Positions 12,355 through 25,500 of a stretch of DNA of 64,000 bases are shown here, one piece after another. The notes under the pieces were generated by a model. That model made no database searches. It was given only the letters and a program-made list of their open reading frames with translations, and had not been told where the DNA came from. A program made the position numbers and the translations under genes. Each line of letters begins with the position of its first letter. The stretch's first letter is position 1. This DNA is from Triticum aestivum (lineage: Eukaryota; Streptophyta; Magnoliopsida; Poales; Poaceae), in NCBI RefSeq assembly GCF_018294505.1, contig NC_057803.1:684573881-684637880 (forward strand). Reading direction: 5' to 3'.

Positions 12355-12784
12355 GCAGAGGAGGCGATGCGCCTCCCCACTTACCTGGTAAAATCGCTTA
12401 TTCCCCAAGCACCGTAATTGAAGGTGCAGTTGGGTTACCCACGTTCGTATTGATGAGAATATCGTAATAAGGGGGACACGATCTCTGCTTTGACAAGACG
12501 TGTCAAGAAAACCGCCCCGCGATATCAGTGCTGGTTGAGAAAAACGGTTCGAATAATGACCGAGCCATGACATGATGTCATGCTATCAAAACATGTTAGC
12601 AGATTAGATTTGTGGAAATATTATTCTCTCTACGGTGGTATGTGGAACTTGTTTTGCAGAGCCGGACACTATCCTTGTGTTCAAAATCTTCTATGGAGTA
12701 TTTGAAAGAAGAACCCGCCTTGCAATGCTGAAGACAAAACTGTGCGCCGGACTCATCATCATTGAAGCCTGGTTCAGGGGCTAC

Positions 12785-13255
12785 TGAGGGAGTCCTGGAT
12801 TAGGGGGTCTCCGGACAGCCGGACTATATCCTTTGGTCGGATTGTTGGATAATGAATATACAACATTGAAGACTTCGTCCCATGTCCGGATGGGACTCTC
12901 CTTGGCGTGGAAAGCAAGCTTGCCAATACGGATATGTAGATCTCCTTCCTTGTAACCGACTTTGTGTAACCCTAGCCCCCTCCGATGTCTATATAAACCG
13001 GAGGGTTTAGTCGGTAGGACAACATACAATCATACCATAGGCTAGCTTCTAGGGTTTAGCCTCTACGATCTCGTGGTAGACCATCTCTTGTAATACTCAT
13101 ATCATCAAGACCCATCAACCAGGATGTAGGGTATTACCTCCAATGAGAGGGCCCGAACCTGGGTAAACATCATGTCCCCTGCCTCTTGTTACCATCCTCC
13201 TTAGACGCACAGTTCGGGACCCCCTACCCGAGATCCGCCGGTTTTGACACCGACA
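12785..13255 (+). repeat. 3' LTR of the Fatima-like element
   Basis: 471 bp, TGAGGGAGTC to GACACCGACA, preceded by a weak G-rich tract (CAGGGGCTAC, 12775-12784) in the polypurine position and followed by the CCGAC duplication. TATATAAA is at 12990-12997. Confidence 0.95.
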
Positions 13256-15003
13256 CCGACCTACTACCATGACACTCTCCCGGCCACTCCGACCCACACC
13301 CAATAGGGCTAGTCCTGGGTGGCCCCGTGTCTACCAAAGGCACAATGACCACCGTCGTGGCCAAAACGTCCCTCACGGGGACCGGTACAAAAAATTTAAC
13401 AACGGACACACAAGGTTATGTCCGCCTACCTGATCAGGGTAAGCATGCCCATAACCTTCCCTAGTTGGAGGCACCGGTGAGAGGCACGATAATAGATCGC
13501 ATTAAGGCCTTCCCATAAAGGCAAATGTGGCTGCACTGAAAAAAGTTCGATTTAGTGGCACTATGACTCGATCCCGTCGATGATGGAGGAGGTTTGTTAT
13601 TATTAAGTCATTTTAATTCCTTCTCCATCATCATGAACATGAATGCAATAATGAGCATGCAGCATACAAATGCATGAACAAAATATTGAACTTCTCAAGT
13701 GCACAACTATAGCATAAAGAACATGACAATAGCAAGTAATAGCATATCAATGATGCATTACAAACCTCATAACATTTTATAATGATGACATGCAAATAAA
13801 GTAGAGTAGTGACATGGCATTATCAATAACAACATTCTAAGTAGCATGGCAAACGATATCGTGAAAACACAAGCATGCATGATAGGCATAATGGAATAAC
13901 TGCAGACGAAAATGGTATGAAACAACTGCAACTACACACACACAAGGTTCAAGCAAAGTCAACCTGCAGGTTCGGGGCTCATGATAAGAGGTTGGCTTGC
14001 TTGGGTTCGACAAATACTCCGGGAAGAAGTGTGGAACGATTGCGGAAAGATTTGCCGGAACAGTTCTTCGTCGGAGGGGGTTGTTTACGGACAAGGTCAA
14101 AATGGTCATTTTCACTATGTGAAAACATTATGAAAATGACACAAATAGAAAGAGCTCGACGAACAGAGAACGTGAGCGTTGGAATCACCTCAATCGGAGT
14201 TGTGGTTGCAAAGATACGGCCGTTTGAATGACAGGGACTAATCTATAAAATAAATATTCACAGATAGGCCCTTGTCGGTTAAAACAGAAAGCGCACTAAG
14301 GAAAATACGTTTTCAGAGAAGGGAAAGCGCATTACTGACCGCAGGCGACAGAAAGTACGTTTTCAGAAAGCGAAAACGCCTTTCTCTCTGAAGCCGCGAC
14401 GAAATACACTTTTGCGAAACGAAAGCACATTCTCATGGGGCGTCTCCACTTACGCCAGGTCAGCGAGCCGGCCCGGTCAGCGTGCAGAGGCCGACAGGCG
14501 GGGCCCAGAGGCGGGGTCAATGCGGGGCGGGGTCCACCTGGCCTTCTTCTTCCTCACGCTCGGGGTCGAGCGAGGAAGCAGGACGGAATCGCCCCGACGG
14601 CGACCGCCGGCACGTCCGGCCACCTCTCGCAACGGCCGACCTACCCACGAGCTTAGGAGGACAAGGCACATCTCGTGGTGGGCTCTGTTGCCGGCGAGGA
14701 GCGTGGGAGAAGAAACAGCGGGGCACGCGGCGGAGAGGGGCTTCGGGCTCGGGTGGACACGGGGTTCTGGTGAGGAAGAGAAGAGGCCGAGGCTATTGGG
14801 TGGCTCTCTGGAGCATGGGGATGCGGTGGTGGTGGAGGAACAGAGAGGGAAGCACGGCATCACCGGAATCGGGAGAGACCGGAGGAGGCGACCATGGCGG
14901 CGGTGGTGGTCGAGGAGCGACTCCGAGGATGAGATGAGGGGTTGGGGAGCCGTAGAGAGGTGGGGAGAGGCTGGTGATGATCTCCAGAGGCTCGAGGGTG
15001 GGT

Positions 15004-15011
15004 TATTTATA
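15004..15011 (-). promoter_or_regulatory. TATA box in the 3' LTR of the long-LTR element
   Basis: TATAAATA on the minus strand, matching the box at 59549-59556 in the other LTR. Its direction agrees with the minus-strand sense of the element. Confidence 0.6.
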
Positions 15012-16997
15012 GCAGGGGCAAAGGCACCCGAGCTGGTCTCTGCCGAGCGCGTCCGGTCGAGGCTCTGCCGGCCGCAGCAGTCATGGGGGGGAGGGGGAAG
15101 CTGACGAGGAGGGAGCGGACGAGCGCCAGAGGCTCATGGAATCGAGCAAAGCGCGCGGGTAAACGGAGGAAGAGGACACCGGGGAGGAAGGCGACGATCC
15201 ATAGGAGTGCACTATTTTGGTCGTTGGCATGGCTCGCCGGAAAAGAAAACGAAGGGGGCTAGAGGTCCAGGGGGAATACGATGTCGAGGGGGAGCTTTAG
15301 GACATTAATGGCAAGGTCAGAGACGGTCGGAGCAGCGATGCCGACACGAACAGTGGCTAGACCACCGTTTTGGCTGGCTACCCTTGTAGTCACCACTGAC
15401 ATGGCGCGCTTTGGAGTTTTTACTGAGGCCAGCTCATGTCTACCGCGTAGTCCTTCGTAACTTGAGTGTTACTACGGTAAAGAAACGGGCAGAGACAAAT
15501 TGAGCTGAGTAAACCAAGCTCCACAAGAATGATGTTGCAAACTTGGCAACATCTTAGAGATAAAACCAGAGAGGTTAAATGGTAAAATGGATGGTTGGTA
15601 GGCTTATGGTAACAAGGACTATGGTCCTGGTAATTTATGAGGTAAAATGGACAACCATTTACCATAGTTGTTGTACAATTGCTAAATCTGACCCAAAACT
15701 TAAATCATGAAGGAGCACTCACTAGGAGTGATGAATTAAGCTAAATCTTGGCAAAGCCTAATGATTTGGACATACCATGGTGCTGTAAAAAGTTCATACC
15801 AAATGGACTCACCAAACTGGTACTTCCTTCACAGCTATCATTTCTGTCCAAAAACTTCAGAAAAATCCTCAGGAGAAATGACTAATAGAAATGAGTCAAA
15901 ACTTTGTGGAGATGGATCATAAGGATAGGATAAGGTCTGGAAAAAGTTTCAGCCGAGATGGAGCAAGATAAAATATACTTGCTTCACAAACTGAAATTTT
16001 GATAGAACCCAAGAATTGCTACTGTGCTCACATAGTTCAAGGAAATGAACTGAGTTTAGGTGGAGGCTAATTATTTGAGATACTTGAGAGGATGGAAAAG
16101 TTTCATCCTATTTGGAAACTCTATGAAGGTACTTCCTTCACAAAGTTGTGTTCTGGTCAGAAACTTTGAAAAATTGCACAGGGAGCTAGGATGAATGGAT
16201 TGAGCTCATATTTGGCATCCATGGATTATTTAACATTGTTAATCACCCTACCAAATTACAGCTCAATTAGAATTAGGAATAAAGCACTCCCGTTGCAAAA
16301 TTTCAGAGAAGGCAGAAACCTGCATTGGATCATGTGCCCAATTTTTGATCTGTGGAACACAAGATAAGGATGGAACTAGTGATTATATAGTAAGGACAAG
16401 CTCCACAATTTATGTGGGAATTTTCTCTGCTATAAAAATAGTAGTTCCTTTGGAAAATGGCAGAAATGCAATACTGGCATTAAATAGGAAAAGACAATTT
16501 TCCGTTTTTAATTATGGCCAATATATTTCCCGGAGCTTGGATTAGGCATAAGCATCAACTACACCAATTCTCGTGAATTTAGGAGATGGCTAGTTATGCC
16601 TTTGGATTTTATTCCTCAGAAAGGCAAGAAAAGGGATAAAACACAGTCAAGAATATTGCATGGGACTTAGCAATATTTTTGCACATCCAAGGATCAGAAA
16701 GATAGGAGGATCTTTGGGAACAAAAGGGAGGGTCAACAGATCAAAGAAAATGATGTCTCCTTTGTAACCACAAAGGACATATACAAATTCAAAAATTTGG
16801 AATTAGGGTTTGAGAGAGTTGGGATGATGTAGATGAGGGCTTGCCCACTGACAAATCCATGAGCAAGGTTTTTGAAAGGTTGAAAATAACAAGAATTGTC
16901 AGAGTCATCTTAGCAAACTCGGGAGAAAATTTTGAAACATGAGTGCCGGAAGGAATAACAACACAAAAATTGATAACCCAATTTTGGGGCTGTTACA

Positions 16998-17011
16998 ACT
17001 CTTCCCCCCTT
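16998..17011 (-). promoter_or_regulatory. Polypurine tract of the long-LTR element
   Basis: The minus strand reads AAGGGGGGAAGAGT immediately before the LTR start TGTAACAGCC. This is the expected site for plus-strand priming and fixes the element's orientation. Confidence 0.8.
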
Positions 17012-17025
17012 AAAAAGAGTCTCGT

Positions 17026-18389
17026 TGATAACCCACAAGTATAGGGGATCGCAACAGCTTTCGAGGGTAGAGTATTCAACCCAAATTTATTGATTCGACA
17101 CAAGGGGAGCCAAAGAATATTCTCAAGTATTAGTAGATGAGTTGTCAATTCAACCACACCTGGAAACTTAGTATCTACAGCAAAGTGTTTAGTAGCACAG
17201 TAATATGATAGTGGTGGTAGAAGCAACAAAGTAAAGACAGCAAAAGTAATGTTTTTGGTATTTTGTAGTGATTGTAACAGTAGCAGCGGGAAAGTAAATA
17301 AGCGTAAACCAGTATATGGAAAACTCGTAGGCACTGGATCAGTGATGGATAATTATGCCGGATGCGGTTCATCATGTAACAGTCATAACATAGGGTGACA
17401 CAGAACTAGCTCCAATTCATCAATGTAATGTAGGCATGTATTCTGTATATAGTCATACGTGCTTATGGAAAAGAACTTGCATGACATCTTTTGTCCTACC
17501 CTCCCGTGGCAGCGGGGTCCTATCTAAAACTAAGGGATATTAAGGCCTCCTTTTAATAGAGAACCGGAACAAACATTAGCACATAGTGAATACATGAACT
17601 CCTCAAACTATGGTCATCACCGTGAGTGGTCCCGATTATTGTCACTTTGGGGTTGCCGGATCATAACACATAGAAGGTGACTATAGACTTGCAAGATAGG
17701 ATCAAGAACTCACATATATTCATGAAAACATAATAGGTTCAGATCTGAAATCATGGCACTCGGGCCCTAGTGACAAGCATTAAGCATAGCAAAGTCATAG
17801 CAACATCAATCTCAGAACATAGTGGATACTAGGGATCAAACCCTAACAAAACTAACTCGATTACATGATAAATCTCGTCCAACCCATCACCATCCAGCAA
17901 GCCTACGATGGAATTACTCACGCACGGCGGTGAGCATCATGAAATTGGTGATGGAGGATCGTTGATGATGATGACGGCGACGAATCCCCCTCTCCGGAGC
18001 CCCGAACGGACTCCAGATCAGCCCTCCCGAGAGGTTTTAGGGCTTGGCGGTGGCTTCGTATCGTAAAACGCGATGATTTTCTCTGATTTTTTTCTCTCCG
18101 AAAGCAAATATATAGAAATGGAGTGGGCGTCGGAGGGCATCCAGGGGGCCCACGAGGTAGGGGGCGCCCTAGAGGGGGGCGCGCCCCCACCCTCGTGGAC
18201 AGGGTGTCGGCCCCCTGGTCTTCATCTTCGGCGAGGATTTTTTATTATTTTTTCTAAGATGTTCCGTGGAGTTTCAGGTCATTCCGAGAATATTTGTTTT
18301 CTGCAGATAAAACAACATCATGGCAATTCTGCTGAAAACAGCGTCAGTCCGGGTTAGTTCCATTCAAATCATACAAGTTAGAGTCCAAA
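17026..18389 (-). repeat. 3' LTR of the Sabrina-like element, main part
   Basis: It aligns with 37571-38940. The missing end of the LTR is at 30744-30790, on the far side of the LARD. A minus-strand TATATA lies at 18109-18114, next to a GC-rich hairpin (about 18138-18220). Confidence 0.93.
18385..18389. repeat. Target-site duplication CCAAA of the LARD-like element
   Basis: CCAAA precedes the LARD and recurs at 30739-30743. The intact Sabrina LTR reads straight through this site at about 38937-38945. Confidence 0.93.
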
Positions 18390-21300
18390 TGTCACATCCC
18401 TAGCTTCTGGCATTGCTCTAGCCTAGCCTCATGTGTGCATCATGTTTAAATTTTATGAAATTTGAAATGGGGATTGCTCAAACCCTAGCATTAAAGGAAT
18501 TCACTAGGTTCACCTAATGAATACTTTCAAGTAAGTCCAAATGGCTTTCAAAAATGTTCATGATTTTTGACAAAGGTGAAAAACCTCTACCAAAAATGAT
18601 GCCAATATTTTTGGGCCATTATGGATTTTTGAATAATCCTTATTGTATTTGAATTGGGGCATTTAAATACTATTAATATTTTTAAATGCTCCAACAATTC
18701 TGAAAATAGTTAAGGGCCTCTGTAATAATTCATTTAATGGCCACAATTATTTGCAGGATTTATTAAAATGATTTGGGCTATAAACTAAATCAGAAACAAA
18801 ACTACAGAAATAGAAAAGAGAAACAAAATAGAAAAAAAGGGGAGAGAGGCCACCTGGGCCACTTACCTGCTTACCTGCCCGGCCCAGCTCCCCCAGCGGC
18901 CCAGCCCACCTGGCCCCCTTCTCCTGTCTTCTTCCCGTGCCAGCGCACGAAGCAGCTGCGTGCTGGACGCACGCGCGCCGACGCCGGCCACCTCCTGCTT
19001 CGCCGTGGCAGCCTCCCCGACCCCCTCGCGACACCACGGAGACGGCCTCGACCCCCCTCGACCGCCTCTCTCTCTGGACCCCCTCCTCCTCCTCTGTTCT
19101 CCCTCCCTCTCGTCACCGAACGCACCTGAGAGCGCCGCTCGCCGTAGCCATGGCCGCCGGGCCTCCCTCGCTCCCCCGACTAGCCCAGAGGCTCCGCCTC
19201 GACCCCCTCTTCCTCTCCACCAAGCCACGAGGCCCCGGACGCCTGCATCGCCGCCCACGTCGCCGTTCCCCTCCTCGGCCACCGGAGGTCGTCGCCGTCG
19301 ATTCACTGCACTCCGGCCGCCCCCGAGCCCACTAACCCTCCCTACAGCTCCGCGGTGAGCCTCCGTGCAGAACCCCTCTCTCTCCCCTCGCGTTTGCGAG
19401 CTCTAGGCCATAGCTCCGCCGCGGCCGAACTCCGGCCGCCGCTGACCTCGTCACCGCCGTCACTACAGCCGCTTGAGCTCGTCTCGGAGCGTGTCACCGC
19501 ACTCAGGAAGCCACCAGGAGTCTAACGCCTATCCTAACTCGCCCTCCCGTGCACCACAGCGCCAGCCCCGCACTCACCGAACTCCGGCGCCGCCGCGAGC
19601 TCCGTTCCGACGAGCTCCGTCGACCCCACGACCTCCCACTCGGTCCTCTGGATGCGCGGGAGCAAGGGCCATCCCCTGGTGCCCTCAGCGCGCCAAACTG
19701 ACGCCCCTAGCGCAAGTCCGGCGTGCCCCGCCGTGTTCTGTGGTCACCGGCGACTCATCGCCGGCGTATCTGACGTGGCGTCGTCATTAGCGCTAATGAC
19801 CCCACTAACTAACCCCCCAGAGCCACTGACAGCCGGGCCCCACGGCCTAACTAACCGGCTAACTAAAATAGATTAAGTTTAATCTAATTGCAGTGGCCCC
19901 ACGCGTCGGCGTTGACCTTGCTGACGTGGCCTTTGACCGGCCCCACATGTCTGTGACTCCAGCCAGCACTGTGTCACTGACGTGTGGCCCCCACATGTCA
20001 GGTTTGACCCGAGCCAGCCCAGTTGACTGCTGACGTCACAGTGACGTGGTGCTGACGCCATAATTCATTTTCTGGAATTATTCTAATTCTAAATATTCAG
20101 GAAATATCAGAAAATGCCCTAAACTTCAATAATTCATAGAAAATTAACCGTAACTCCAAATTAAATAATTTATATATGAAAAATTATCAGAAAAATTCAA
20201 GGAATCCATCTGTACCATTTTCATGCATGTTAGAATAACTTATCACTACTGTTTAGAGCAAATGAAGTGAATGACATTTAAATAATCACATATGGAGTTT
20301 GAATTTGAATCTTGTATTCAAACCAACTTCATTTAATCTGTTGCTAGTTGCATTAGCCCAAAACACATTCATTTTGCCATGTCATGATCATGCATCATGT
20401 TGTGCATTGCATTGATTGTGTTCCTTTCTGTGTTGCCGGTATTTGTCCCCTCTCGATAGACGTGATACCGATGATGTGATCGTTGACACTGATGAAGACC
20501 CAATGTTATCTTCAGAAGTGCTAGGCAAGCAAAACCCCCTTGTTCATTCCGATACAATCCTACTCTCTCGCTCCTGCTCTCTTTTACTGCATTAGGACAA
20601 CAACGATCATATCGTTACTTGCTGCGGTAGCTGAACCCATTTATCCTCTGCATGACCTGTCATTCCACAGTAAATAGATGAAACCCACTAGCATGAGTAG
20701 GAGTTGTTTGAGCCCTGATGTGCCTACTCATTCATGTTTGTTTGTCATGCCTGCTACTGCTTAGAGTTGAGTCAGGTCTGATTCATCGGGGATGAATCAG
20801 AGGCGTGTGAACATGTCCTACTGTGTGAGAGCTAAGTGTGTGAACACGATTTGGTAAAGGTAGCGGTGAGAGGCCATGTAGGAGTACATGGTGGGTTGTC
20901 TCATTGCAGCCGTCCTCAGGAACTGAGTTCTGTGTTTGTGATCCATGATTCAGCTACTACCACGCATTGGGCCCGAAACCAATGGACCCTCTCGGCTTCT
21001 TGATCACCCTTGTCCTCTGTCCAGGAGTTGCAAGTAGTTTCTGGTGTTTGTAGTATGCTGGAGGCCGTGGACAGCGCTGACCGTAGGGGTGGGCTGTGAT
21101 GCGGTAGGCACGTGGCCGGGTAAACCGGGCACCCGTTTGGTGTCACGGAACCCTGTACACATCGTTTGGGGCTGTGAGCGAAACTCCGGCCGGATCTCCT
21201 CATGGATGGAACCCGAATAGGCGATAAACCTGGACTAGAGACTTGAGTGTTTAGGCAGGCCGTGGCCGACACCCACGTTGGGCTTCCGCTTGAAGGTTGC

Positions 21301-22579
21301 CGAGTACATGTCGTGTAAACGGCGGTAAGTGGTGAGAGCGTGTGTGAAGAAGTACACCCCTGCAGGGTTAACTAATCTATTCGAATAGCCGTGTCCGCGG
21401 AAAAGGACTTCTGGGTTGCTTATATCAGTTCATAGACAAGTGAAAGTGGATACTCTAAAATACGCAAGATAAGCGTGAGTGCTATGGATGGCGTTCTCGT
21501 AGGGAGACGGGAGCGGATCCATAGTGGTGTATTGGTTGGTGAATATGTGGACTCGTGTGCGCCACCTCAAAAGAGTTACATTGCAGTCGTAGTTTAGGAT
21601 AGCCACCGAGTCAAAGCTGGCTTGCTGCAGTTAAACCCCACCACCCCTTTGTTGATAATGATGCATATGTAGATAGTTCTGATGTAAGTCTTGCTGGGTA
21701 CATTTGTACTCACGTTTGCCTATTTTATGTTTTGCAGAGAGACTTCGGTCTCGCTAGTAGTTTCACGTGGACTTCGACGTTTAGCTTGATACCTCAGCTA
21801 CGATCTTGTGCCCTCAGCAGGATTTGATAGATAGTCAGGCTTCTCAGCCTTTTTCATTTATAGATGTCTGTACTCAGACATGATAGCTTCCGCTTGTGCT
21901 TTGACTTGTATGCTCTGAGTGTTGGGTCATGAGACCCATGTTTGTAATATCTCGCTCCTCGGAGCCTAATGAATAAAGTACTTGTGTCGTAGAGTCATGT
22001 TGTGATGCTTCGTTGTATTTGCACATATCGAGCATATTGTGTGTGTGATTGAAATGCTTGGTATGTGTGGGATCTGACTATCTAGTTGTTTATCTTTAGT
22101 AGCCTCTCTTACCGGGAAATGTCTCCTAGTGTTACCGCTGAGCCATGGTAGCTTGCTACTGCTCTGGAACACTTAGGCTGGCCGGCATGTGTCCTTCTTC
22201 GTTCCTGTGTCTGTCCCTTCGGGGAAATGTCACGCTTTGAGTACCGGAGTCCTGTTAGCCCGCTACAGCCCGGTTTACCGGAGTCCTGCTAGCCCAGTGC
22301 TACAGCCCGGACCCACTTGCTGATGACCGACACGTTCGAAGCTGGGTCATGGATGCCTGTCCCTGTAAGTCTGTGCCACTTTGGGTTTACGACTAGTCAT
22401 GTCAGCCCGGGCTCTTTATCATATGGATGCTAGCGACACTATCATATACGTGAGCCAAAAGGCGCAAACGGTCCCGGGCAAAGGTAAGGCGACACCCGTG
22501 GGAATACCGTGCGTGAGGCCGCAAAGTGATATGAGTGTTACTGGCTAGATCGATGTGACATCGAGTCGGGGTCCTGACA
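18390..22579 (+). repeat. 5' LTR of the LARD-like element
   Basis: 4190 bp, TGTCACATCC to GGTCCTGACA. It contains a C-rich block (18850-19800) in which open frames exist on both strands, but they look like composition effects rather than genes. It is nearly identical to 26547-30738 except for clustered differences. Confidence 0.95.
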
Positions 22580-22583
22580 GCGT

Positions 22584-22595
22584 TGGTATCAGAGC
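22584..22595 (+). promoter_or_regulatory. Primer-binding site (initiator Met tRNA type) of the LARD-like element
   Basis: TGGTATCAGAGC lies four bases after the 5' LTR. This is the standard complement to the 3' end of plant initiator methionine tRNA. Confidence 0.88.
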
Positions 22596-25500
22596 TTGAC
22601 TGCCTGTAGGATTACCAAGCCAAACTGGTCGAAGTTGAGTCTAGAAATTCTTAGTTATATAAGGGAATTGATTGTGGGATGGAACGTAAGGCTCTTTTTA
22701 CTCCTTATACCTCATGGCCTTCTGATCTGAGTCATCATCTTCTCTTCTACGGGGATTAAGAACTAGGCTATCTCTTCTTTCTATTAGGATCACGTGTTAC
22801 TAATCCGTAGACTTATAAGATTGTTGGATTTAAGCTTGAGTTCAGTTTCTACTACTTCCGTATGTTAATTGTTGATCTCGAAACCTTGATATCGTGCTTC
22901 TGAGTGGTTATGCCACCATTTTGTGAATGTCTCAAATCTTTTCTGAGCATTTACAGCCGTTATGTTGTCCGAGTCATCCTAGGTTTCTATACAATCTGAT
23001 GCAATTTGCAAATCCTTTCTTCCCGTTTCGATGTTCCTTTGGGCCAGAATTAGCCACACTAGTCAGTGAGTTGAGGTACTTTATTGCCTTGACATATATG
23101 TTGGAGCTAGTATTATGACCCTAGGTGTCTTAGGGGATCATCTAGTAATTTAGCCATGATTTGTGCTCCCAGTGTGAGGATTCTGGCCATCATTCTCGAA
23201 AGCATTCCGTGATGCTACTTAGTAGTAGGTATTCTATTCCTGGGTTCTTGAACCCGAGATTCACTCTACTTACTTCATGTCGATAGTAATTGCTAGCTCC
23301 CTTAGGTTATTAGTAACCTTTGCGATAGTCCTTGAAGCCCGTGGTATCTTCTTCTTCCAGGTACCATGAACTACTTATGGCAGAAGTTCCTCGTTGAACT
23401 GAAATATCACAACAGGATTATTCTTGAGTTCTCCATTCATAAATCGTGACTCTGCCAGTTCTACCTTTCTGCATGGGTTATCCGGAAGAAACATGTGGAA
23501 TTCGTTCGACATGCTAAACCATGCATCCACAACTCAGAAAATCATATGTTCCTTGAGTTGTCTCTCTTTAGTTGCATTCTGACCCTCGTCTATCAATTGA
23601 TAGTCAAGAGTATGCGTGCGTTCGTTTATCGATGCCTATTACTCTTGTGGTCCGTCAAGCCATTCCATCGCAGAATGACTAGGAGAAACAAACTCCAGTA
23701 CCTCTTCCATATCCAGGATTGGGTCAGAGAAGTTGTGCTCCGCAGATCAAATTGCTAATCCAGCTTTCGTTCTATTCTACCTTGGAGTATTACCATCTTT
23801 AAATCGGGATTGTTATAGGAATTGCACCCCATCCTATGAACTCCTGGTATAGTGATACTTCTTGCCGTCATTAGTCATTCCTCGGTCTTCGTGTTGATGC
23901 AACCGGAATACCGACAAATGAATTGTGATGTGTGAAATCAATACGCCTAGCAACCTCGTTGCTGGGTAGTTAAAGGACAATAATTTTATTCTTAGTGTGT
24001 TGGTTATTGAATCATCATTCTAAGATTGATCGTGCTACCTAGTCCATTCTCCTGGTTCACTCCTCGATCGATGAGTTAGGATTATTTCAAATTCTTGCTC
24101 TATTGATCATATCGTCTTGCCCTGAAAAGCAAGATTGTTCTCGAGCTTAGTAACATACCGGTGGCTCGTGATTCTCTGAATATCTTCTCAGAAGTATTAC
24201 CAGGTTGTCACCTGACCGCTATGTTGAGCTCGTGATCAAGTTGGTTTTTTGTGAACCATCCTTCTCCAAGAATCTGTGTTGGATATCCCTGAGCTAGTTG
24301 GTTAAGTTAGACAACGACTTGGAGAGTTGGAAGATAAAAGCTTGTCTGACTTAGTTCGTTCCAAAGGGATATTCTTGTGTAGTGTGTATTGAAGAAAGAT
24401 GATATCTTCATCGATTGGTCCCTGTGATCAGTTGCTGGACCTATTGTCTTATCAATCCTTTGATTTGAGTGTGGGCTATCGTCAAATCAAATCAGAACCA
24501 ACGATATTCGTAATGTTGTCTTACTCGTGGTTGATTCCTCGAGCATACACCATTATATCTTTGGTCTGACCAATGCTATCACCGTGTTCACTTAACTATG
24601 GAATTCCTTTTAAAAGGAAACCTAGATGAATTGTTGTTGAGCCCATTGACAACATCCTTATCTCCTCCATAATTTTGTTGAACATTAAGCTAGTGTTGGA
24701 AATTTTTGAAAGCATTTGTTCATGCTAGCTCATGAAGCATATGTTTGGATGAAGGTAGTGACTTCCTTTAATTCATGTGCATCTGATGCAAGTTGCCGCC
24801 GTGGATTCGAGAAAGTCAATGTTGTTTTCTTGGAACCATTCCAAATCAGTCATGCACACGTGCGAAGAATTCTGTGGTTTGAAGATTTGCAACCCCCATG
24901 CTATATGTATATCCTAGCACACCAAGCCACTGATTGAGTTGTTCAAAGATAAAGGAGTCTGTCCAAGGTGAACTCTTTGGATTTCCACGCGTGGAGACTT
25001 CGATGTCATTAATGATGGTTCCCCCACCTGAACTCGGTAGTGTTTTATTATAAGACTACCATGTGTTCATGTTTGTCTGTGACAGCGTGTTCACATGTTT
25101 GTAGCAGAACCAGCTCATGTTTTGGAGCTTGCTATCGTAGTTCATCTCCCGAGAATCCCGCAACGTCATCTCGTCGATTTGTGTTGCAACCTTTCATTTT
25201 TCTTCCTAGACTCGATGAGCCTGGAATATCCTGACACCAACCAGATCTGAATCTCAGGCAGATGTGATGGTTGGAACATTTCCCAAGAATTATAATATTG
25301 GTCCCTCGATAATCGGTAAAGTGGATGTCGTGGCCAACACACCCAGCCGGAAGACCTGTTATTATAATATCTTGATTGAGGAAGTTGGCCACCTCCCCAT
25401 AGGGATTTCGTAGGATTTACTCCCTAGTTGCCCCTATGGATCTTTGTGTTCCCGAAGTCCGACCTTTACTTGATGTTCTAGATACCAAACCATTTCAATG

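Larger units (their letters stand above)
4190..13255 (+). mobile_element. Fatima-like Tat-type Gypsy element, non-autonomous (gag-protease plus antisense gene, no RT/integrase)
   Basis: This is a complete insertion bounded by two 471-bp LTRs (TGAGGG...CCGACA) and CCGAC duplications. The order is 5' LTR, putative primer site, broken gag-protease (4708-7976), non-coding spacer (7977-9171), a five-exon antisense gene on the minus strand (9172-12304), then the 3' LTR. No reverse transcriptase, RNase H or integrase is present. By eye I count about 35 differences between the LTRs over 471 positions. That is of the order of three million years at the commonly used grass LTR rate (inference). The family name rests on memory of the LTR. 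Confidence 0.9.
3056..16997 (-). repeat. 3' LTR of the long-LTR element, split by the Fatima-like insertion
   Basis: The LTR consists of 3056-4189 plus 13261-16997, about 4.87 kb after removing the insertion. It aligns along its whole length with 56670-61543. It contains a GC-rich block (about 14430-15390) with a minus-strand TATAAATA at 15004-15011, then AT-rich sequence to the terminus. Open frames in the GC-rich block are not supported as genes. Differences from the other LTR are frequent, so this insertion is older than those nested inside it. Confidence 0.85.

Noticed and set aside
14412..15104. A 230-codon plus-strand frame and a 128-codon minus-strand frame in the long LTR, echoed at 59022-59458
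   Set aside because: The plus-strand frame is not preserved at the same length in the other LTR. Both frames are low-complexity products of GC-rich DNA with no known domain.
18773..19800. Long open frames on both strands in the C-rich part of the LARD LTR, repeated at 26930-27950
   Set aside because: They are Pro/Arg/Ser-rich, overlap on several frames and exist because high GC lowers stop frequency. Their recurrence only reflects LTR duplication.
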